Positions 42,715 through 51,113 of a stretch of 64,000 nucleotides of DNA are shown here, piece by piece (the stretch's first letter is position 1; each line of letters begins with the position of its first letter). The notes beneath the pieces were generated by a model. That model did not search any database. It saw nothing but the letters and a program-made list of their open reading frames with translations, and was not told where the DNA came from. A program made the translations under genes and the position numbers. The stretch comes from Mycolicibacter sinensis. Lineage in GTDB: Bacteria > Actinomycetota > Actinomycetes > Mycobacteriales > Mycobacteriaceae. The DNA is taken from assembly GCF_001667945.1 (NCBI RefSeq), contig NZ_LZJK01000076.1:22235-86234 (forward strand). The letters are read 5' to 3'.

Positions 42715-44318
42715 GCGAGCGTCCGTTCCGTGTCGAGCAGCACCGCATCAACGGCCATGCAGAGGCTGTGCAGCAGCAACAGGTGGATCTCTTGCACGGT
42801 GGCCGTCGAGTCGGCCTCCACCGCGATGCCGTCGTCACTCATGGTCAGCAGCGGGTTGGGCGCGGGCCCGGTCAGCGACCAGGTCACCACGCCGATCTCC
42901 TGCGCGGCCTTCACCGCGGCCAGCACATTGCGGCTGGTGCCACTGGTGGACAGCGAGACCAGCACGTCACCGCGACGACCGTGGGCACGCACCCCCCGGG
43001 CGAACATCTCTTCGGCACCATAGTCGTTGACGATCGCCGTGGACGCCGATGTGTCGGCGTGTAATGCAATGGCCGACAAAGGTTCTCGTTCATCGTGAAA
43101 GCGGCCGACCAGTTCCGCGGTCAGGTGCTGCGCCTGGGCGGCACTGCCGCCGTTGCCGCAGGCCAGCAACCGGCCGCCGCCGGCCAGCACCTCGGCCAGC
43201 CGCGCACCCCAGTCCGACAGCTGGGCGGCCGCCGGGCGCACCCGGGCGATCGCTCGCTCCAGCTCGGCCATATGCCGTGCGATCATCAGATCACCTCGAC
43301 TTTCGATTCGGGTCACGGCCGCCACCACGTCGTCGGCGGCGATGCCGTCCAGACAGGGATGGCCCGCGACGGGGCAGTTTCGGGCCCGGCTGCCACGACA
43401 CGGCGCGGTCTGATCACCGCACAGCATCACCGGGACGCCATAGGGGCTCCAGCGCTCGGCGGGCACCACCGGGGCGAACAGCGAGACGATCGGCGCCCCC
43501 ACCGCCGCGGCCAGGTGCGCCGGTCCGGTGTTGGGCACCACCACCGCCCGGGCCCCGGCGAACACCGCACCCAGTTCGGCCAGCGTGGTACGCCCGCCCA
43601 GGTCAGTTGCGACCGGCCGGTCGAGGCCGGCGACGGTCGCGGTCAGCTCGCGGTCGGCGGCGCCACCGGTGACCACGACGTGCTGCCCGGCCCGGGCCAG
43701 GGCGCGCACCAGTTCGGCGGATTTGCCGGCCGAGGGCCGCCGGGCCGGTACCGCGGCGCCTGGATGGAACACCACGTAGTCGTCGCCGCCCAGCGCGGCA
43801 CGCAGCGGCCGGGAAAGCGGCGGCAATTCCTTGACTTGCAGTCGCCCGTCGTCGCCGGGCGGCAGACTCCAGCCGGCAGCTTGCGCCAGCGCCAGCGCGC
43901 GCTGCGGTTCCGGGACGTCGCCGGGGTCGGGGTGGCGCAGGTCCAGCAGGCTCCCGGGGTAGTCGGTGCAGATCGCGCCGATCCAGGCCACCCCCGCCAT
44001 CCGGCCGATCAGCGCCAACGGCAGCGGCGACTGGTGAAACGAGGTGAGAATCAGCAGCGCGTCAGGCTGTTCGCCGGCCAGCACGTCGACCAATTCGGCC
44101 ACCGCTGCGGCGGTCACCGGACCGGCGTCGAAGTCCACCCAGCCGGCGCTCCACCGCACCACCCGGTCCACCCCGGGCAGCATCGCGGCCGCGGCGGCGC
44201 CGCGCGGGCCGGCCAGAAACACCACCCGGTCGTGCGCCGCGGCAACGGCGCGCACCGCCGGGCCGGTGATCAGCACGTCACCGAGACTGTCGAGCCGCGC
44301 GATGACCGCGGTGCTCAT
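42711..44318 (-). CDS. GT9 glycosyltransferase fused to sedoheptulose-7-phosphate isomerase (GmhA)
   Basis: A 535-residue in-frame fusion. Residues 1-344 are a GT9 heptosyltransferase-like protein (LDSLGDVLITGPAVRAV, VVFHPGAAVPARRPS, VPNTGPAHLAAAVGAP). Residues 345-535 are a SIS-domain GmhA-like isomerase (LLACGNGGSAAQAQHLTAELVGRF, SLSTSGTSRNVLAAV, EIHLLLLHSLC). GmhA makes D-glycero-manno-heptose 7-phosphate. At the junction a Met codon (43286) is preceded at 7 nt by GAGG, and initiation there would give a 191-residue free GmhA of normal length. The fusion may therefore be real or two genes that lost the intervening stop. Confidence 0.88.
   Translation of the reverse strand: MSTAVIARLDSLGDVLITGPAVRAVAAAHDRVVFLAGPRGAAAAAMLPGVDRVVRWSAGWVDFDAGPVTAAAVAELVDVLAGEQPDALLILTSFHQSPLPLALIGRMAGVAWIGAICTDYPGSLLDLRHPDPGDVPEPQRALALAQAAGWSLPPGDDGRLQVKELPPLSRPLRAALGGDDYVVFHPGAAVPARRPSAGKSAELVRALARAGQHVVVTGGAADRELTATVAGLDRPVATDLGGRTTLAELGAVFAGARAVVVPNTGPAHLAAAVGAPIVSLFAPVVPAERWSPYGVPVMLCGDQTAPCRGSRARNCPVAGHPCLDGIAADDVVAAVTRIESRGDLMIARHMAELERAIARVRPAAAQLSDWGARLAEVLAGGGRLLACGNGGSAAQAQHLTAELVGRFHDEREPLSAIALHADTSASTAIVNDYGAEEMFARGVRAHGRRGDVLVSLSTSGTSRNVLAAVKAAQEIGVVTWSLTGPAPNPLLTMSDDGIAVEADSTATVQEIHLLLLHSLCMAVDAVLLDTERTLA
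43284..43297 (-). promoter_or_regulatory. Internal ribosome site before the GmhA half of the GT9-GmhA fusion
   Basis: GAGG (43297-43294), 7 nt, then ATG (43286-43284) in the same frame as the upstream GT9. The spacing is ideal for initiation. It would allow a separate GmhA from the fused frame. Confidence 0.6.
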
Positions 44319-45811
44319 CGAATTCCTTTGAGCACCAAGGAGACCGCCGCATTCAGGGAGCGGGCGACCGCGGCGTTGGCACGGGCGTCGGCGATCTCGG
44401 CGGTCCGGGTGCGCCGGGTGGGCACCAGGATCGCGTCGGCGTCGGCGGCCAGCGCCGCCGCCACGTCGCCGCCGGTGTCGCCGATCATCACGCAGCGCCG
44501 CGGCTGTACCTCGAGCGCCTCGGCGGCCGCCGACACCAGCCCCGGGGCCGGTTTGCGGCAGCCGCAGCCGTCGTTCTCCCCGTGCTGGCAGACCTGCCAG
44601 CTGTCGAACGGCCCGAGCAGTTCGTCCACCCGGGAATTGACCGCGTCCAGCTGTTCCGGACTGATCAGGCCCCTGGCCACCCCGGACTGGTTGCTCACCA
44701 CGGCCAGCCGCAGACCGTGCCGGCGCAGCCGCGCCAGCGCCCGGCGGGCGTGCGGCAGCGGAATCACCCCGTCCGGATCCGCCAGATACGGGTTGTCGTG
44801 AATCAGGGTGTCGTCGCGGTCCAGCAGCACCGCCAGCGGCGGGTCGGCCACGGCGTGGCGGAAACGCACGGCACCGGCGACCCGGTGAGCCACCGCCACG
44901 GGCGGAATCAGCACGCTGGAGACCACCATCGCGGCGATCTCACGTCGGCTTCGCGGTCCGGCGGCGATACGGCGCCACGCGAATTCCCCGGTGAGCCCGA
45001 GCCAGCCCAGTCCCCCGGCCCGGAGCATCGGGCGCCGGCCGGTGATCATGCCCAGCAGCGTCAACAGCCCGGCGCCGCAAGCGATCACGTGCATCGGAAG
45101 CCGTCCGCGTCCCTCGCCGATGGCGGTGCGCCACCCGCGGCCGTGCTTGCGGCGCATCAACGCGTCATCGCGGTTGCCGCGCTGGGCTTTGACGCTGCTC
45201 CACATCCCGGAGGCCGGGGCGATCGGGTGCACCGATTCGCGGGAGCCGACGGTGATGCGGCCGCCAGCCCGGGTCAGCCGCAGGGCGATGTCGGCGTCCT
45301 CGCGGTAGGCCCGCGGGAAGCGTTCGTCGAACCCGCCGCAGCCCACCAGTGCGTCGCGCCGGTAAGCCATGTCGGCGGTGATCCACTGTGCGTCGGACAG
45401 CCGCAGGGTGCGCCGCTCATCGTCGGACGGGCGGCGGTCCGCCGGCGTCGGCACCACAATCCGGGCCTGCGATCCGACGACATCCGGACCGGCGGCGGCA
45501 AGGTCGGCCTCCAGTCGGGCGCACCAGTTCTGGCCCGGCACGACGTCGTCGTCGACAAAGCAGATCCACTCGGCGCGGACGGCGCGCCAGCCGACGTTGC
45601 GAGCGGCGGCCGGGCCGCGACCGCGTGAGCGCAGCACGGTGACCGGCAGAAATCCGGCCTCCGGCCACAGCGGCCGGGCCGGCCCCGGGCGGTCGTCGAC
45701 GATGATCACCTCACCGGTCGGCGGCCGACACTCCTGCTGCAGCGCGGCCAATAGCCGATTCAGCGAGGGGCGCCCGATCGTGGGGATCACCACCGCATAG
45801 CTCGGGGTCAT
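44315..45811 (-). CDS. GT2 glycosyltransferase fused to heptose-bisphosphate phosphatase (GmhB-like HAD)
   Basis: A 498-residue fusion. The N-terminal GT2 domain has YAVVIPTIGRPSLNRLL, the D-x-D in FVDDDVVPG and ADMAYRRDALVGCGGFDERFPRAYREDADIALRL. Two membrane-like stretches follow (HVIACGAGLLTLLGMI and EIAAMVVSSVLIPPVAV). From about residue 329 a GmhB-like HAD phosphatase begins: LLDRDDTLIH, VVSNQSGVARGL, the Zn-type CQHGENDGCGCRKPAPG, and MIGDTGGDV. GmhB removes the 7-phosphate between the two HldE steps. ATG 45811 was chosen because it overlaps the previous stop. Confidence 0.88.
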   Translation of the reverse strand: MTPSYAVVIPTIGRPSLNRLLAALQQECRPPTGEVIIVDDRPGPARPLWPEAGFLPVTVLRSRGRGPAAARNVGWRAVRAEWICFVDDDVVPGQNWCARLEADLAAAGPDVVGSQARIVVPTPADRRPSDDERRTLRLSDAQWITADMAYRRDALVGCGGFDERFPRAYREDADIALRLTRAGGRITVGSRESVHPIAPASGMWSSVKAQRGNRDDALMRRKHGRGWRTAIGEGRGRLPMHVIACGAGLLTLLGMITGRRPMLRAGGLGWLGLTGEFAWRRIAAGPRSRREIAAMVVSSVLIPPVAVAHRVAGAVRFRHAVADPPLAVLLDRDDTLIHDNPYLADPDGVIPLPHARRALARLRRHGLRLAVVSNQSGVARGLISPEQLDAVNSRVDELLGPFDSWQVCQHGENDGCGCRKPAPGLVSAAAEALEVQPRRCVMIGDTGGDVAAALAADADAILVPTRRTRTAEIADARANAAVARSLNAAVSLVLKGIR

Positions 45812-47457
45812 TGGGCGTGCCGCCGAATCAGGAAGGGGCCCAAGGCCAATGCGTCGATCGGGGCGCTGCCGAAGCATTCCAGTGCGTCGCGCGGGCTGTC
45901 CACCATCGGCCGCCCAGCGGTGTTGAAGCTGGTGTTGACCACCACCGGCACCCCGGTGCGCTCGGCGAACGCGCTGATCATCGCATGCAGCAGCGGTTGG
46001 CCGGTGTCGACGGTCTGGATGCGCGCGGTGCCGTCGACGTGGGTGACCGCGGGAATGCGATCTCGCCACGGCTCGGCGACATCGTGCACGAACAGCATGT
46101 ACGGGCTGGGCAGCGGGCCACCGGTGAAGATCTCGGCGGCACGCTCGGCGAGCACCATCGGTGCGACCGGGCGGAACTGTTCGCGGCCCTTGACCCGGTT
46201 GAGCCGGTCCAGGTTGCCGGCGCGGCGCGGGTCGGCCAGCAGCGACCGGTTGCCCAGGGCCCGGGGGCCGAATTCCGCGCTGCCCTGGAACCATCCGACG
46301 ACCCCGTCGCCGGCCAGGATGTCGCCGACCGCGACGGCGATGTCGGCAGGGCGTTCGTAACGGATGTCGGCCTCAGCCAGTACGGCGGCGATCTCGTCGT
46401 CGTTGAAGGAGCGGCCCAGTGACGCCGAGGGCATCGGCGCGATCTCCTGGTCGTGCTCAGCCGCCACAGCCAGCGCCGCCCCCAGCGCGGTGCCCGAATC
46501 ACCGGCGGCCGGCTGCACCCAGATCGCTTGGAAGTCACCCCGATTGAACAGCGCGGTGTTGGCCACGCAGTTGAGCGCCACTCCGCCCGCCAGGCACAAC
46601 GTGTCGGCCTTGGTGCGCTGCGCCAGCCAGGCCACCGTGTCGGCCAGCACCTCCTCGACCACCCGCTGCACGCTGCAGGCCAGGTCGGCGTGCGCCGGGT
46701 CCAGTCCCTGCTCGTCGCGGCCACGGGGGCGGGTGAATGCCGACCACTGCACCGGCAGCGTGCGAAACGTGCCGTCCGGGCAGGAGTACACCAGCTCCCG
46801 CAACTGCTCGGCGTAGACGGGCCGGCCGTAGGAGGCCATCGCCATCACCTTGTACTCGTCGCTGGACCGGGTGAACCCGAGATGCTCGGTGAGGTTCTCA
46901 TAGAGCAGGCCCAGCGAATGCGGCAACGCTTGGGACGCAAGGATATCCAGCTTCTGATCGCGATACTCACCGGCCAGCATCGAGGTGGCCTCACCGCGGC
47001 CGTCGACCACCAGGACAGCACTGTCACCGAACGGGGAGGCCAGCGCCGCCGACGCCGCGTGGGCCACGTGGTGCCGCACATGGCGCACCACGCCCGGATC
47101 CAGCCCGGGCAGTGCGGTGGCCAGAAACCGCGGGGCCCGGCGTGCGTACATGGTGCGCAGATACTCCCAGTCGCGGTCCTGCCCGTCGATCGGCGCGCCG
47201 CCGGGTTCTTGGGACTCGGCCAGCGCGGGGTCGTAGGAGTAACCGACCGCATCCAGATCGGCGGGGCCGATCCCGCCCTGCTTCAAACACCACCGGGCGG
47301 CGTGGACCGGCAGCTCCCAGGTGGAGAACGCCACCGCCTGCTTGCCGTGCTTGCGCCGGGTGAACCGCTCTTCTTCGGCCGCCGCGACGATCCGGCCGTC
47401 GACGAACAGGGCAGCGGCCGGGTCGTGGAAGACCGCGTTGATGCCCAGTACTCGCAC
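45808..47457 (-). CDS. NodU/CmcH-family carbamoyltransferase
   Basis: A 549-residue O-carbamoyltransferase. The N-terminal YrdC/Kae1-like part starts VLGINAVFHDPAAALFVDGRIVAAAEEERFTRRKH and has HHVAHAASAALASPFGDSAVLVVDGRG; CLAGGVALNCVANTAL and the C-terminal WFQGSAEFGPRALGNRSLLADPR follow. Such enzymes put carbamoyl groups on sugars from carbamoyl phosphate. First gene of the glycan operon, so the product is probably a carbamoylated glycan. Start GTG 47457 has GGGGGAGG upstream; SigF-type promoter 46 nt away. Confidence 0.92.
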   Translation of the reverse strand: MRVLGINAVFHDPAAALFVDGRIVAAAEEERFTRRKHGKQAVAFSTWELPVHAARWCLKQGGIGPADLDAVGYSYDPALAESQEPGGAPIDGQDRDWEYLRTMYARRAPRFLATALPGLDPGVVRHVRHHVAHAASAALASPFGDSAVLVVDGRGEATSMLAGEYRDQKLDILASQALPHSLGLLYENLTEHLGFTRSSDEYKVMAMASYGRPVYAEQLRELVYSCPDGTFRTLPVQWSAFTRPRGRDEQGLDPAHADLACSVQRVVEEVLADTVAWLAQRTKADTLCLAGGVALNCVANTALFNRGDFQAIWVQPAAGDSGTALGAALAVAAEHDQEIAPMPSASLGRSFNDDEIAAVLAEADIRYERPADIAVAVGDILAGDGVVGWFQGSAEFGPRALGNRSLLADPRRAGNLDRLNRVKGREQFRPVAPMVLAERAAEIFTGGPLPSPYMLFVHDVAEPWRDRIPAVTHVDGTARIQTVDTGQPLLHAMISAFAERTGVPVVVNTSFNTAGRPMVDSPRDALECFGSAPIDALALGPFLIRRHAQ

Positions 47458-47503
47458 GAGAACCTCCCCCGAACCGCGAGAACCGCTTCGATAGCAGTGG
47501 AGA

Positions 47504-47527
47504 TACCCACCAGAACCGCTGCTAAAC
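47504..47527 (-). promoter_or_regulatory. SigF-type promoter of the glycan operon
   Basis: Minus-strand GTTT (47527-47524) and GGGTA (47508-47504), spacer 15 nt. It lies in the 90-nt gap after the UXS-type gene and would drive seven genes down to 38399. Confidence 0.7.
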
Positions 47528-47547
47528 GGGCGACCGGAGCAGGCTGG

Positions 47548-48528
47548 CTAAACCGTTGCGGTGACGTCGATCTGGGGCCGGAACCAGGCAATGGTGGCAT
47601 CCAGGCCGTCGGCGGCACCGACCTTCGGCGCCCAGCCCAATAATTCGCGGGCACGCCGGATGTCCGGACAGCGCCGCCGCGGGTCGTCTTGCGCGGCAGC
47701 GATATGGCGGATCGGCGAGGTACTGCCGGACCGGGCGCGGATCAGTTCGGCCACTTCCAGTACAGTCAGCTCCTCCGGGCTGCCGATGTTGATCGGGCCG
47801 GCGACATCGCGGGCGGCCAGGGCGATCAGCCCCGCGATGGTGTCGTCGACGTAGCACAGCGAGCGGGTCTGCCGGCCGGTGCCGGCGACCGTGATCGGCG
47901 CGCCGCGCAGGGCCTGACCGCAGAACGTCGGCACCATCCGACCGTCGTCGAGGCGCATCCCCGGCCCGTAGCTGTTGAAAATCCGGGCCACCCCGACGTC
48001 GGCGGCCCTCGCCCGGCGATAGGCGAACGTCAACGCCTCGGCGAATCGCTTGGCCTCGTCGTAGACACTACGCAACCCGACGGGATTCACGTTGCCCCAA
48101 TAGGTTTCGGGCTGCGGGTGGATCAGCGGGTCACCATAGACCTCACTGGTGGAGGCCAGCACGAAGCGGGCCCGAGACGCCTCGGCGATGGCGAGGGCGG
48201 CGGCGGTGCCCTGCGCTCCGGCCCGCAGCGTCGCTATCGGCATCCGCAGATAGTCCGGCGGAGACGCCGCCGAGGCCAGGTGGAACACCGCGTCCAGCGG
48301 CCCGAACCGCCCGGGGTCGGCGAACCCTTCGGCGATATCGTGTTCGACGAACTCGATGCCGGAAAGTTGTTGCACCGCAGAGCGATTGGCTGCCGAAGCG
48401 GTAGACAGGTCGTCGATACACCATACCCGCTGCGCGCCTGTTTCGAGCAGCAGCGCGCACAATCGGGTGCCGAGAAAGCCGGCGCCACCGGTGACCAGAA
48501 CCCGGTCGAGCGCACGCACGGGACGCAC
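47548..48528 (-). CDS. UDP-glucuronate decarboxylase (UDP-xylose synthase)-type epimerase family protein
   Basis: A 326-residue extended SDR. RVLVTGGAGFLGTRLCALLL binds NAD; the sequence LASTSEVYGDPLIHPQPETYWGNVNPVGLRSVYDEAKRFAEAL contains the UXS-type S/T and the Y-x-x-x-K (YDEAK) pair; the end has RARELLGWAPKVGAADGL. It would convert UDP-glucuronate to UDP-xylose. The operon downstream contains the UDP-glucose dehydrogenase. Start GTG 48528 (GTG 48519 possible) lies only 8 nt from the hairpin at 48536, so its promoter is unclear. Confidence 0.85.
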   Translation of the reverse strand: MRPVRALDRVLVTGGAGFLGTRLCALLLETGAQRVWCIDDLSTASAANRSAVQQLSGIEFVEHDIAEGFADPGRFGPLDAVFHLASAASPPDYLRMPIATLRAGAQGTAAALAIAEASRARFVLASTSEVYGDPLIHPQPETYWGNVNPVGLRSVYDEAKRFAEALTFAYRRARAADVGVARIFNSYGPGMRLDDGRMVPTFCGQALRGAPITVAGTGRQTRSLCYVDDTIAGLIALAARDVAGPINIGSPEELTVLEVAELIRARSGSTSPIRHIAAAQDDPRRRCPDIRRARELLGWAPKVGAADGLDATIAWFRPQIDVTATV

Positions 48529-48535
48529 ACCCGAG

Positions 48536-48562
48536 TGGGCCCGACCGCTGCGATCGGGCCCA
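48536..48562. terminator. Hairpin after the MPT63-like gene
   Basis: A perfect 9-bp inverted repeat TGGGCCCGA / TCGGGCCCA (48536-48544 and 48554-48562) with a 9-nt loop, 13 nt past the MPT63-like stop on the minus strand. No T-run. It also sits 8 nt before the UXS-type start, so it could attenuate read-through. Confidence 0.55.
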
Positions 48563-48575
48563 TCTCGGTTCGGCG

Positions 48576-49055
48576 TCAGGCCTTGCTCGTCCAGATCAGC
48601 ACATCCTGGACGCCGTCGTTGTAGACCACGCCGTCCGGCGGCGGGCCGGTGACGTCGAAGTAGAGCTTGCCGCTGGCCTGGCCACCCTGGGCGATCGGCG
48701 TCGGCGGGATGCCGCCCGGCACCGGCACGTTATTCACCACGTGGTAGGTGGTGCTGGTGGCCGCCCGGGCATTGAAGTCGTTCACCAGCGGTGTCACCGT
48801 CCCCTGGTCCGCATGGGCGGTCACGTCAGCCTGGTACAGCTTGCCCTGCGGCTGGTATCCGGGGATGACCACGTTGGTCGGACCCAGATTGCTGACGGTG
48901 TAGGAGGTCGCCAGCGCGCCGTCCTCGAGCTGTTCGGGCGTGCCGAATGGTTGGATCGCCGGCTCGGCCATGGCGGTGGTCGCAGAGAAGACACTCACTG
49001 CGGCGATTCCGGCTGCGCCGGCGGCCGTCTTGGCTGCCATCGTGGAGAGCTTCAC
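48576..49055 (-). CDS. MPT63-family secreted protein (DUF1942)
   Basis: A 159-residue exported protein. The N terminus KLSTMAAKTAAGAAGIAAVSVFSATTAMAEP is a signal peptide with cleavage near AMA-EP. The mature part VSNLGPTNVVIPGYQPQGKLYQADVTAHADQGTVTPLVNDFNARAA (pieces) and GKLYFDVTGPPPDGVVYNDGVQDVLIWT match the immunoglobulin-like MPT63 fold of M. tuberculosis. Function unknown. GTG 49055 follows AAGGAGT; a SigF-type promoter is 76 nt upstream. Confidence 0.88.
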   Translation of the reverse strand: MKLSTMAAKTAAGAAGIAAVSVFSATTAMAEPAIQPFGTPEQLEDGALATSYTVSNLGPTNVVIPGYQPQGKLYQADVTAHADQGTVTPLVNDFNARAATSTTYHVVNNVPVPGGIPPTPIAQGGQASGKLYFDVTGPPPDGVVYNDGVQDVLIWTSKA

Positions 49056-49131
49056 TTGTGACTCCTTCCATCGAGTCGTTACCTCGCGGCGGTCCGCCTT
49101 GCTGGAACATCGCCGCACGTGTCACAGCGCT

Positions 49132-49156
49132 TACCCAGGGCCCCGGACGGCAAAAC
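49132..49156 (-). promoter_or_regulatory. SigF-type promoter of the MPT63-like gene
   Basis: Minus-strand GTTT (49156-49153) and GGGTA (49136-49132), spacer 16 nt. The 275-nt region to the plus-strand ANTAR gene (49056-49330) otherwise shows no further signal. Confidence 0.65.
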
Positions 49157-49330
49157 ACGTTGCAGTTGCGCGGCATGAGGAAATTGTGGATAGTTACGCC
49201 AAGCTCGGGCGTTCAGCAGGCAGCGCCGGTCGGGACCGCCCGTGCATTCCTGCGTTTCCAGACCGCGGCTCGCCGCCAGCCGTCTGGATTCAGCTCATAC
49301 TGTGTTGTGGTGCGAGAAAGCAGGTGCAGG

Positions 49331-49999
49331 GTGGTCGGGGGTCTCGACGCTCAATTCGGCGCGCCGTTCGGCGACGATGCCGAGCCGCAAAGCGATCTCG
49401 ATCTGGTGGTCGGACAGGGTGAACCACAGCGGGTCGGGCGGTTCCGGTACTGGCTCGGCGAACAACGCTGGGAATGGTCGGACGCGGTGGCCCGCATGCA
49501 CGGCTACGAGCCGGGCACGGTTGAGCCCAGCACCGAGCTGCTGCTGCAGCACAAGCACCCAGAAGATCGCCCCCAGGTCGCCGAGGTGCTGGAGCGGGTC
49601 CTGCAGGGTGAGCCGTTTTCCAGCCGGCACCGGATCATCGACACCGGCGGCCAGGAGCACTGGGTGATCGTGGTCGGTGACCGCATGCTCGACGACACCG
49701 GCGTGGTGACCGGTACCGCCGGCTTCTACGTCGATGTCACCGATGTGCTGCAGGCCGATGTCAGCGCCGTGGTCTCCGAGGTCGCCGAGTCGCGCGCCGT
49801 GATCGAGCAGGCCAAAGGGGTGCTGATGGCCGCCTACGGCATCTCCGCCGAGCGGGCGTTCGACATCCTGGTGTGGCGTTCCCAGGAGACCAATGTCAAG
49901 GTGCGCGAGCTGGCGGCCCGGTTCCTGGCGGCGATGAGCGGGACCTTTCCCCCGGACTCGGTGTCGCTGGTGGATCACACGCTCTTGACCGTGAGCTGA
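49331..49999 (+). CDS. PAS-ANTAR domain protein
   Basis: A 222-residue protein. A PAS domain (RFRYWLGEQRWEWSDAVARMHGYEPGTVEPSTELLLQHKHPEDR) occupies residues about 30-140. A C-terminal ANTAR domain (VIEQAKGVLMAAYGISAERAFDILVWRSQETNVKVRELAARFL) would bind paired RNA hairpins to prevent transcription termination. Sensor ligand unknown. GTG 49331 is a best guess for the start; the frame is open further upstream and GTG 49311 is possible. Confidence 0.82.
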   Translation: MVGGLDAQFGAPFGDDAEPQSDLDLVVGQGEPQRVGRFRYWLGEQRWEWSDAVARMHGYEPGTVEPSTELLLQHKHPEDRPQVAEVLERVLQGEPFSSRHRIIDTGGQEHWVIVVGDRMLDDTGVVTGTAGFYVDVTDVLQADVSAVVSEVAESRAVIEQAKGVLMAAYGISAERAFDILVWRSQETNVKVRELAARFLAAMSGTFPPDSVSLVDHTLLTVS

Positions 50000-50041
50000 C
50001 CCGGCGCCGAGAAGACTACGCTAGACCGCGGCGCGCCCTGA

Positions 50042-50066
50042 GGTTGCCCGCACCGTCCGGCGGGTA
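50042..50066 (+). promoter_or_regulatory. SigF-type promoter of the CheB-STAS-CheR cluster
   Basis: GGTTG (50042-50046) and GGGTA (50062-50066), spacer 15 nt. One mismatch in the -35. The start codon ATG 50090 follows with AAAGGTGGTGAG. Confidence 0.62.
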
Positions 50067-50089
50067 GCCACCCAAAGGTGGTGAGTGCG

Positions 50090-51094
50090 ATGGCAGACAC
50101 GCCGGGCCCGGTCAACGTCGTGGGCGTGGGGGCTTCGGCCGGCGGGGTCGAGGCGCTGAAGAGGATGGTGGCCGGATTACCGGCCACCTTGCCGTACGCG
50201 GTTCTGGTGGTGCTGCACATCCCGGCCCGGGCCCCCAGCGTGCTGGCGCGGATTCTCGATCGGCACGGCCCGCTGCCGGCCAGCACCGGCACCTCGGGGA
50301 CGCGACTGGAGCACGGTCGCGTGTACGTCGCCGCGCCGGATCACCACCTGATGGTCGAGGACGGCCGGCTGGTGCTCAGCGAAGGACCCACCGAGAACGG
50401 GCACCGGCCCGCGATCAACGCCCTGTTCCGCTCGATCGCACTGGCCCACGGCCCCCGCGCGGTCGGGGTGTTGCTGTCGGGAGTGCTGGACGATGGCGTG
50501 CTGGGGCTGGCCGCGATCCGGTCGCGCGGCGGCACGGCGATCGCCCAATCGCCGGCTGATGCCCTGTTTCCGGCAATGCCGCAGAACGCTGTGGACGCCG
50601 GCACGGTGGACCATCAGGTGCCGGCGCACGAGGTGGGTGCTCTGCTGGAGAAGCTGGCGGACCGAAAGTTCGAGGAAGACGAGATGGAGCCGGACACCAG
50701 CATGGAGCTGGAGAACCGGATCGCGATGGCCGGTCGGTTCGCGACCGATTTCAACAGTGACGACCTGGGGCCGCCGTCGGGTTACGTCTGCCCCGACTGC
50801 AGCGGCGCCCTCGTCACCGTCAGCAGCGGCAACTACCGGTGCCACGTCGGGCACGCCTGGACCGCCGACGCGCTGCTGCAGGCTCGCGATGACGAAGTGA
50901 GCAATGCGCTGTGGATCGCGCTGCGCAGCCTGCAGGAGAAGGCCAAGCTCTCGCGCCGGCTGGCAACTCAGGTCACACCGGGCGTGCTGAGCGAGCGTTA
51001 TGAGGCGCTGGCCGACGAGGCCGAACACGCCACCGCCGTGCTCGGGCAGCGCCTGGCCGCCCTCTACGAAAGGCAGGAGCAGCACGCTGAGTAG
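50090..51094 (+). CDS. CheB-type methylesterase domain protein with C-terminal Zn-ribbon
   Basis: A 334-residue protein with the CheB catalytic domain but no receiver: VGASAGGVEALKRMVAG (Ser), VLHIP (His) and SGVLDDGVLGLAAI (Asp) near residues 15, 45 and 140. A C-terminal extension has a CxxC...CHVGHAW motif (CPDCSGALVTVSSGNYRCHVGHAW) and a helix bundle. No flagellar or chemoreceptor genes are visible, so it probably works with the CheR-PAS protein in a stress-signalling complex. ATG 50090 chosen over GTG 50078. Confidence 0.86.
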   Translation: MADTPGPVNVVGVGASAGGVEALKRMVAGLPATLPYAVLVVLHIPARAPSVLARILDRHGPLPASTGTSGTRLEHGRVYVAAPDHHLMVEDGRLVLSEGPTENGHRPAINALFRSIALAHGPRAVGVLLSGVLDDGVLGLAAIRSRGGTAIAQSPADALFPAMPQNAVDAGTVDHQVPAHEVGALLEKLADRKFEEDEMEPDTSMELENRIAMAGRFATDFNSDDLGPPSGYVCPDCSGALVTVSSGNYRCHVGHAWTADALLQARDDEVSNALWIALRSLQEKAKLSRRLATQVTPGVLSERYEALADEAEHATAVLGQRLAALYERQEQHAE

Positions 51095-51113
51095 GGTTCC
51101 GAGTCAGCTGACG

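Noticed and set aside
45812..46294. N-terminal extension of the GT2-GmhB frame
   Set aside because: It lies inside the carbamoyltransferase gene in another frame, has shadow composition, and ATG 45811 overlaps the upstream stop as elsewhere in the operon.
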